Positions 57,421 through 64,000 of a stretch of 64,000 nt of DNA are shown here, one piece after another; the stretch's first letter is position 1, and every line of letters begins with the position of its first letter. The notes under the pieces are model-generated. The model did no database searches and was not told the DNA's origin. It worked only from the letters and a program-made list of their open reading frames with translations. Source of the stretch: Gymnothorax reevesii (taxonomy: Eukaryota; Chordata; Actinopteri; Anguilliformes; Muraenidae); contig CM056573.1 of assembly GCA_029721435.1 (NCBI GenBank), forward strand, positions 72,544,001 through 72,608,000. The letters run 5' to 3'. The position numbers and the translations under genes are program-made.

Positions 57421-58084
57421 CCGAGCTATCTAATGGACATATATATATTATATATATATATCACATTATTAACCTGTGTAGGCTTGCCTGTCTATTAACA
57501 TCGGAGTTATAAAAATCTGTCCTGCCATGTTACATGTGTCATTCTGTCTGGTAATTTAAATTTCCACTCATTCAATAATTATACGCATATTGGTTCACCT
57601 CCTTAAATTGGCTTGCTTGGAAATGGCCTGATTTCTGTAAAAAGTATAATTCACTACAAATAAAATGATTCTATTGAGTGGAATATTCTCATACCATGTT
57701 CCATTTTGACAACTGTTTTGAGAAAGTTGTAGTTCTGTTGTAGCTGGTCTTATTTTTTTCATGCAAAATGTTGTCAATATCACCAATATAAAATTTCACA
57801 TGAAGGTTAGTTATTTGGTATTATCATAATTCTCATGACATTATCAAAGATCTACTTGTAAATTGAGAATGTGGGAGCTTAAGTAATTCTAGTTAAGATA
57901 TGCAGTGGTGGCTGCTGGGTTGGGGTTGGGGCGGAGTGTAATGCGGTACTACAGTAAGGTTTTGGTAAGATTTTGGTTTTTCAGAGCTGCTAATTCAGAG
58001 TACTGGCACCTTTTTATTCCAATTCAAGCACTGAAACAGATAGTTACTCAAAGTTAAAACTTGCTAGCTACCTGAAGTTAGTTA
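57421..58084. other. AT-rich spacer with an hAT-like end
   Basis: An (AT)n tract lies at 57,440-57,462. CAGTGGTGGCTGCTGGG at 57,904 resembles an hAT-type MITE left end; no matching right end was found. Confidence 0.4.
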
Positions 58085-58207
58085 TTCCCCGCCACACAAT
58101 TAGCGCAAAGCGGGGGATATAGCATTGGGCTCCGTCCATCCGTCCGTACGGACACAAAATAGAGGCGGCGGGGGATATTGCCATGTTAGTGGCAAACACT
58201 TGTTTTT
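58085..58207. repeat. GCGGGGGATAT repeat, relative of Helentron intron 1
   Basis: AAAGCGGGGGATATAGC, then GTCCATCCGTCCGTACGG, then GGCGGGGGATATTGCC and CAAACACTTGTTT. Same word order as 1,640-1,745. Confidence 0.55.
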
Positions 58208-60138
58208 ACCAGAAAATTATGTCAATGGATGTAAATGAAACATGTTTGCTAGTTACCTGGTTTCTGTCGCATGTTGGTTAGTAATCGGGTTTCTAGCGGT
58301 AGTAAATATAAGCCAGGTGGATATGTCAAATTATGAGGTGAATTTCAGTGGAGAAATCCCGCGAATGTGCCATTAGTAATTAATTACTTCATATGCAGGA
58401 ACTAGAGAACCGGAGCAAGCTGTTGAGGATTCAGGTGTATCAGGGCTTCAGATGAAGTCATAATAATGACTTGCTCTGTGGAATTACAGGGAAAGCATTA
58501 AAGTTAGTCTCATGATGTTCAGAAAATATAACCTTTGAAAGTCAAAATGTCCTAACCAACTTTGGCTCAGTGGGGGAATTGAAAGAAACACGTAATCGTA
58601 AATCTAACTTGATCCAGTCCAATTAGCGCTCGGTTTGCAGCTTGGCCAATTCATAGTCGGTGGTCCATTTTGAGGTGTTTATCTCGGTTGCAGTTATGCT
58701 TGCGCATATTAAGATGCTTAATAGGGAGGATTGCCGGCTGGCTTGCTAACATGGTTATATATCCACTCACTTGGTATCAATGTCCAGGTTACTAGGTCTG
58801 AGCGGGTTTCATGAGTGCGCTGAGATGGTTTGCAGCTGTTTGTTAAGGTTGTGGCAAGTTTATGCATTTTTGTAGGACAATTTTGGAGGCACCTTGTGCA
58901 GCATTAAAAAAACAGAGAAACACTCATTCGGATAATCTCTGTATACAGTAAAGACAGTATCTGCACTCAGAATTACAAAAAATTTTGCGCGCTCACATCA
59001 TATGTGTCCCTACCAATTCTCACATTAAACCTATGCCCTTGCGCGGGGAATTCCATCGCAGGATTGAAACCTGGAAATTACATTTCATTTCATTGTTTGA
59101 ATAAACTGTCGATAAAGCCAACGCCAGCGATGGTGAACGGTTACCAGCAAAAGTGATGAAGTAATTTGCAGAAAATGGCATCTATCAATTAACGTAGCAG
59201 AAGTGGGGAATTGCAAGGCGCAAATCGAACACTGAAACACCGGAGTAATGAGTAGGAATGGGAACACGATTCGGAGGTAGGAAAAGCTTAACGCGGGGCG
59301 GCATATCCCCGGATTACGCAGTTTGTTGTTGGAAAGGGGTAACAGTTACTATGAGGGTTCGAATTGCACATTGGCTTTCCGGGGAGCCCCATTTTCCGGT
59401 GGGCACCACTATTAAACCAGGTCACATGCGCGTGCATAAATACAAGTGTGAAGCAATGTGGTCATTAACAGTGGAATTGCGTAAAATATACGGATACCAT
59501 TGTTAGCAGTTAATTCCGCAGGTAATAGCCTATTTCATAGAGGCGCAAGCAAACGTCAAATTTCTGGGAAGAAAACAAAAATTAAATTGGTCTTTAGCTG
59601 GGAAGGAATTCCATATTCAACTAATATCAAATAAAATCAGGACTTTTTCGGCTCACCTTGATGTTTGGGTACCCAGAGAGGCATTCAGTTGTGTTGACTG
59701 CATTCAGTCAAGAAAATGTAGAGTTTAATTTCTAGTGTTGCTGTACGCGGCAATAGTATTTAATAGCAACAACCATGTCACTGATGACATATCAGGTTGC
59801 TAGGGCATGCCCAACTTTCTCCTCTACCATAATAATTGGGTCACTTAAAACATCCGAAAACTTGCATTTTTGTGCAGCTACCTCACTAGTGCATTGTTTG
59901 ACATAAAGCCAGGATATGATAGTGACTTGAAAAGGCACACGACGAGATGGACGAAACCTGCAATATTTGACAATATTTAAATATGTTTGAAATAATGCCA
60001 CCATGTCCCCCAAATGGCCCAGCTGAACACGGTTGGCATTAACCCCATAAAATGGTCAATTTACGGCACAGACAGGCTATTTTCTGTCATATATCCTATA
60101 TATGAAAATCAACTCTGGGCTAAAAAAAAAGTCGCTTG
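58208..60138. other. Long stretch without recognised gene
   Basis: Scattered short frames (for example 59,258-59,506) lack splice context or recognisable domains. No repeat boundary could be supported. Confidence 0.4.
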
Positions 60139-60140
60139 TA

Positions 60141-60510
60141 CAGTGGGGGAAATAAGTATTTGACCCCTTGCTGATTTTGCAGGTTTGCCCACGAACAAAG
60201 AGTTCAACTGTCTATAATTTTAATGATAGGTTTATTTTAACAGTGAGTGACAGAATATCACCAAAAAAGTGGAATAAGACATTGTATGCATTTTAGGAAT
60301 TTATTTGCATATTTTTGGTCAAAATAAGTATTTGACCCCCTGGACAAACAGCATGTTCATATTTTGTAGAAAAGCCATTATTGGCCAGCACAGATGTCAA
60401 ACAATTTTTATAGTTGTTGACAAGGTTTGTGCACATTTTGGCAGGGATGTTGGCCCACTCCTCCCTGCAGACAGCCTCCAAATCATTCTGGTCCCGAGGC
60501 TGTCGCCTGG
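60141..60510 (+). mobile_element. 5' end of a Tc1-like element
   Basis: TA then CAGTGGGGGAAATAAGTATT and TTGACCCC, repeated inside at about 60,330 (AATAAGTATTTGACCCCCTG). GGCCCACTCCTCCCTGCAGA at about 60,450 is a familiar Tc1-like internal word. It is truncated before any transposase core. Confidence 0.75.
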
Positions 60511-60690
60511 TTGCATGATCAATTCAAATACAAACTTGACATTGGACAACACTTTACCCAGCAATCACCTTGACACATTTGTAAATCAGTTGGAAAGAAA
60601 AATTAAAAAAAGAATAAAATAAGAAATTTATTAATTTAATTAATATTTTTTTAAAACGTGTGTAGATTAAGCATGTAACTTTGTCATGCA
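60511..60690 (+). other. AT-rich tail sequence
   Basis: A short frame ends FVNQLERKIKKRIK and stop, followed by AATAAAATAAGAAATTTATT. It looks like a retroelement or gene 3' end but I cannot assign it. Confidence 0.25.
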
Positions 60691-60849
60691 ATGCTATGAA
60701 TCATTGTTAGTAAAAAACCCATGAAAGAGATAAACTTGGCTTCATGAGGGTTTATATACAGAATTTCACCGTAAGAAAAGTGATGAGAACAGGTTACATA
60801 ATTCAGGACAATAGGCAAGAGGAGATCATCACGTCTTACGCATTCGGCA

Positions 60850-61400
60850 TAAAATATGTGCATTTTTTTGGCATATTCACCGTAGTCCGCAATTATTAAT
60901 TGAATGCTTAAAGAGTTTCTCACGCGGAATTAAAAACCTTGTGCATTGAAGTTTCTGTTTCAGTTGCGTAAAGGTGCACCTCATTACAAGTAACATGGAA
61001 AGTGATTATGACTCTGGACTTCCCGTGCTTCTCTTTACTCAGGGATTGGAAACAGTGCATGTGTTTAATTGTTTTAATTAAATAAAACCATTTCAAACGT
61101 TTTTATGCAACTCATTGCTTTTAATCCCTCAGTAAAGACAACCCAGAGAATTCCCGAGTCATAATCGAGTCATAATCATAATTCCCGTGTCATTAGTGGG
61201 GAAATCCACCGTCATGCACGTGAAACTGATTAACTTGATGCACAATGAATTCAATTTCTTTCGAGTGAATTTCATTGGTGCGCTTTGATTGAATAACTGT
61301 TGACTACGGCACAGAAACGTGAATGCCACTCAGAGGAGAGACTCACTCCTAAGACGTAAGCTTTGGCATCTCTGGGCTAGGTGCATTTGAATGCAAGATT
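60850..61400. repeat. Diverged hAT-like MITE copy
   Basis: It shares ordered phrases with 23,400-24,000 in the opposite orientation (CGCAATTATT, TTGTGCATTGAAGTTTC, GCGTAAAGGTG) and with 33.3-33.5 kb. Ends are unclear. Confidence 0.5.
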
Positions 61401-61699
61401 GATTGGTTAAACGGCGAGGTCCTGGAATACCTGGGTGTGATATCGAGATATCTTTGTTCTTATGAAGAGGGAATACAATTAGGCTAGCTGGCTAATTGGC
61501 GAGTTCCCGAATTCACAGACTATTTCGGGAACTAGACCAAGATTTTAGGGGAAATATTCCCAATCAAATAGCGCGCTATTCGTGTCGTCAAACAGCAAGA
61601 ATACCTGGCTAAATTGACACCCGGCTAATTTCAAAACCTCTAAGTAGCACGGTAATTTAAATCTTCTGATGAGAACATGCCTTTTAGCGACTCAGCTCT

Positions 61700-61865
61700 T
61701 TCTTGTTATGTGGCAAATGAAATTTAATGTAGCGAAATGTAGAGTTGTACATAGGTAATAAAAACATACGGGATTACTTCATGGGAAGTTTAAAACTGGA
61801 ATGTGCTCCACACGAAAAAGATCTGGGAGTGATTGTTGACTAAACCCTCACAGGTTCTAGCCATT
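61700..61865 (+). pseudogene. Non-LTR reverse-transcriptase fragment
   Basis: One frame reads VELYIGNKNIRDYFMGSLK, then LECAPHEKDLGVIVD and a stop. The EKDLGVIVD block with preceding K-x-LxIGNKN order is the late RT-domain signature of CR1/L2/Rex-like LINEs. It is short and interrupted. Confidence 0.6.
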
Positions 61866-61929
61866 GTGCCGAATATGGAGTGAGATTTGTTTCTTTATTA
61901 CATGAGATAAAATAAATGATCCAAGAGGG

Positions 61930-62265
61930 AAAAAAATGTTTGAGAGACGAAGTTTTCACTCTGAAAGCAAAAAAGCATTTTATGAGAGATAAAATATATA
62001 TTTGAGAGAAAAAGTTTTCATACCGATAGCAAACAATTATATTTCAGACTAAAAATCTCATAGAAAATAAAAAATATTAATTAAAAAAATTAATTTAGAG
62101 AAAAAAAAACCTCAAAACCTTTTTTTTACTCTCATATATATATTTTTGCTATCAGTATGTAAACATTTTATCAACAAAAAAGTGTTTCTCAAAATATTTT
62201 TCTTCTCTCTCTCAAAACCTAAGTGTTTGCTCTCGATGCAATTTTTTTTGCTCTCGTGTCAGGAT
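61930..62265. repeat. AT-rich foldback repeat with GAGAGMAAA words
   Basis: AAAGTTTTCATACCGATAGC near 62,005 is mirrored by GCTATCAGTATGTAAACATT near 62,148, and GAGAGAAAAA/TTTTTCTTCTCTC words flank them. It is compatible with a non-coding foldback element; ends unknown. Confidence 0.45.
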
Positions 62266-62611
62266 TTTACGATCGCGGCGAAAATAATGTCATGGGCGGG
62301 GCCACGTTCCTATTGGTCAGTCGGGTGAGAATCGTCTTGGGAGTCGAATTCAACTGAATCATTACACCATTATCGATTCACCGACACAGATGCGCTGGCT
62401 TAAGCGGAGACTCCAATGTTTAGGTAAAATGATGACACGAACAACTCAACGAGTAGCTAATAGTTATGGATGTAACTCCAGCTCTATGAATACGTACTTA
62501 GCCCTCTAGCAGACTTCACTATTGGATAACTCAATGAAGCTCTATGGAGTTAAATTACTGCCAAAAACTAGTATACAATCCGAACATGTTATACAAATGC
62601 ACAATGATTCA

Positions 62612-62862
62612 CAAACAAATACAATGTGATTTGCAAATATAAAAAGGTTTCACGTGCAAACAAAGTGTGGTTTGCAAATATAAAAACGATTTGCAAACAA
62701 ATACAGTGTGGTTTGCAAATATAAAAACGATTTGCAAACAAATACAGTGTGGTTTGCAAATATAAAAACGATTCACGTACAAACAAGGTGTGATTTGCAA
62801 ATATAAAAAACGATTTGCAAACAAATACAGTGTGATTTGCAAATACAAAACACCATTAACAG
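62612..62862. repeat. 41-bp minisatellite
   Basis: About six imperfect units of the type GATTTGCAAACAAATACAGT followed by GTGGTTTGCAAATATAAAAAC, at 41-bp steps in the central part. Some units carry the variant CACGTACAAACAAGG. Open frames here on the minus strand are repeat artefacts. Confidence 0.85.
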
Positions 62863-63412
62863 ACGAAAGTATTCAGTTTTACATTTACAAAACGTACCGA
62901 TTACAAGTATACGACGAGAACCATTTCCTACAAGTACAAATCACTTTTGGCAGTTTTCTACCGCTGACATGGCATAAAGGATTTTCTCACAAATGTCCTC
63001 ACTGTTATTGTCCCCGTTAAACAGCAGGTGGGGCTATGACTCAATATCCTCGATCTCTATACCGTGAAGTTGAACAGAATAGAGAACGGCCGCCAGCGAC
63101 AACCGTGGACATGAGGATGATGGCTGAGGCTTAATAAAAACGCAGTTTCTACGTGTTCGAAATAACTCCGTGTCCGACAGTGGGATGGTGTCAATATAGC
63201 CTAACTCTGTGTCCGACAGTCGATTATTGTTTTTAATCTCTTGAAGTCTACTGAATCTTTTAGATAGCCTATTAAATGTGAATGTTTGATCAGATGGCTC
63301 AGTTCTTCAAGATGGGTACCGAGAATTTCAATCAATATTTCTGTTTAAGCTCTGCTCAATAAAGTGTTCTGATTGTTAGTGATATATTTTTATTTTCCAT
63401 TTCGTTATAAAT
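62863..63412. other. Intergenic stretch, nothing recognised
   Basis: Two copies of CTCCGTGTCCGACAGT / CTCTGTGTCCGACAGT at about 63,165-63,222 suggest a short tandem duplication. No gene. Confidence 0.4.
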
Positions 63413-64000
63413 CTGGGCCCGTATTCACATAGCATCTTATCGTAGCGCTAGGAGTAGGCCTACTAATCCTAAGTCGCGCTAAAACATTTATGTAGGAGTA
63501 AAATCTTATAATTCACAAAACCGCTGAGAGCAACTTTTAGTTAAGAAAACTGGTAACTCCTAGAATAGGGGTAGCTCTGAGATAGGCGGGAGTAATCTCC
63601 GTTGCTATGGCTATAATCATGCACAAGTCTTGGGACAATGAGCACGGTGATTGGTTGTTTGGTGGCAGGGCAGCCCATTGAAAAAATATCCCACATCCAA
63701 CCCATGGAGGAAAAAATGAGAAAATTGTCCAAGGGTCTAGTTTGTCTCATAAAATAATGGCAGTTGTTACGGGTACGGCAGTTTTCCAATACATTTCAAA
63801 GTAGAGAGGTACGAAGATCCCCAATTTAAACACTGCCCTAACTCTGAGCCTAACCTTATCTTTAACACTTAGGCCTACATTTATATAAATCTCTCCCCAG
63901 TAAAGTTTTCTAATTCAAAACCTGGATACCTTTAAGCCAGCGATTGATAAATTACAATGTGTCGGCTTTCTTAGATTCGGCTTAGGATAATAACATATTG
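63413..64000. mobile_element. Harbinger-like element end, partner not found
   Basis: GGGCCCGTATTCACATAGC, then CTTATCGTAGCGCTAGGAG, is a typical left end of a fish PIF/Harbinger-type MITE. No inverted partner was found inside the window. The remaining bases carry no supported gene. Confidence 0.45.

Noticed and set aside
59258..59506. 82-aa plus-strand frame as a small gene
   Set aside because: No recognisable domain, no splice or polyadenylation context, and composition like the surrounding non-coding DNA.
62589..62848. Minus-strand frames rich in Cys/Phe/Leu
   Set aside because: They follow exactly the 41-bp minisatellite and have no start context or homology.

Overview
The window is vertebrate, almost certainly teleost fish. 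It has spliced genes with GT-AG introns and no operons. The repeat families are typical of fish: a Helentron-type Helitron, Tc1/mariner, hAT and TTAA-targeting foldback elements, 5S- and tRNA-derived SINEs, and non-LTR and Ty3/gypsy fragments. I recognise no conventional host gene; the species is not identifiable by eye.

Region 1 (1 to about 12.7 kb) is a complete-looking Helentron. Nine coding exons join in frame into a predicted protein of about 3,228 aa. In order it has an SGNH/GDSL-hydrolase-like domain, an Ala-rich minisatellite, a C76-like cysteine-protease-like domain, an OTU protease, a basic 18-aa repeat, a Cys/His cluster, a HUH/Tyr Rep, a PIF1-type helicase and a C-terminal EEP endonuclease.

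Region 2 (12.7 to 28.7 kb) is a graveyard of repeats. It holds a tRNA-like relic, two TTAA foldbacks, a 2.7-kb family with internal 0.9-kb tandem units, and a broken Ty3/gypsy gag-protease. The gypsy relic is split by a 5S-derived SINE, which is itself split by a Harbinger-like element. A minus-strand repeat with a zinc-finger exon, a ~455-bp tandem repeat and a Tc1-like HTH relic follow.

Region 3 (28,772-55,731) is the most striking part: one inverted-repeat structure of about 27 kb. It is flanked by a perfect 6-bp direct repeat (CCAGTT), and its arms of about 5.6-5.9 kb (nested insertions removed) are packed with the palindrome ACTAGT, perhaps 200 copies. The arms have higher-order units: an ACTAGT array, then an octamer/E2F-like/CCAAT-like module, then a GATA tract, then a body. 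Nested MITEs in the units, with empty sites in sister copies, give a relative insertion history. No transposase for this structure is visible.

Region 4, nested in the right arm (about 41,266-51,438), is an apparently intact EnSpm/CACTA-like element. It has subterminal TAGACGTCTA arrays, a single-exon TNP2-like transposase (666 aa) and a 17-exon, 412-aa DUF4806-type gene. By analogy with plant En/Spm the two proteins would act as catalytic transposase and subterminal-repeat binder. Region 5 (55.7-64 kb) is again non-coding repeat sequence: a tRNA-SINE, a Tc1 end, an RT fragment, a 41-bp minisatellite and foldbacks.
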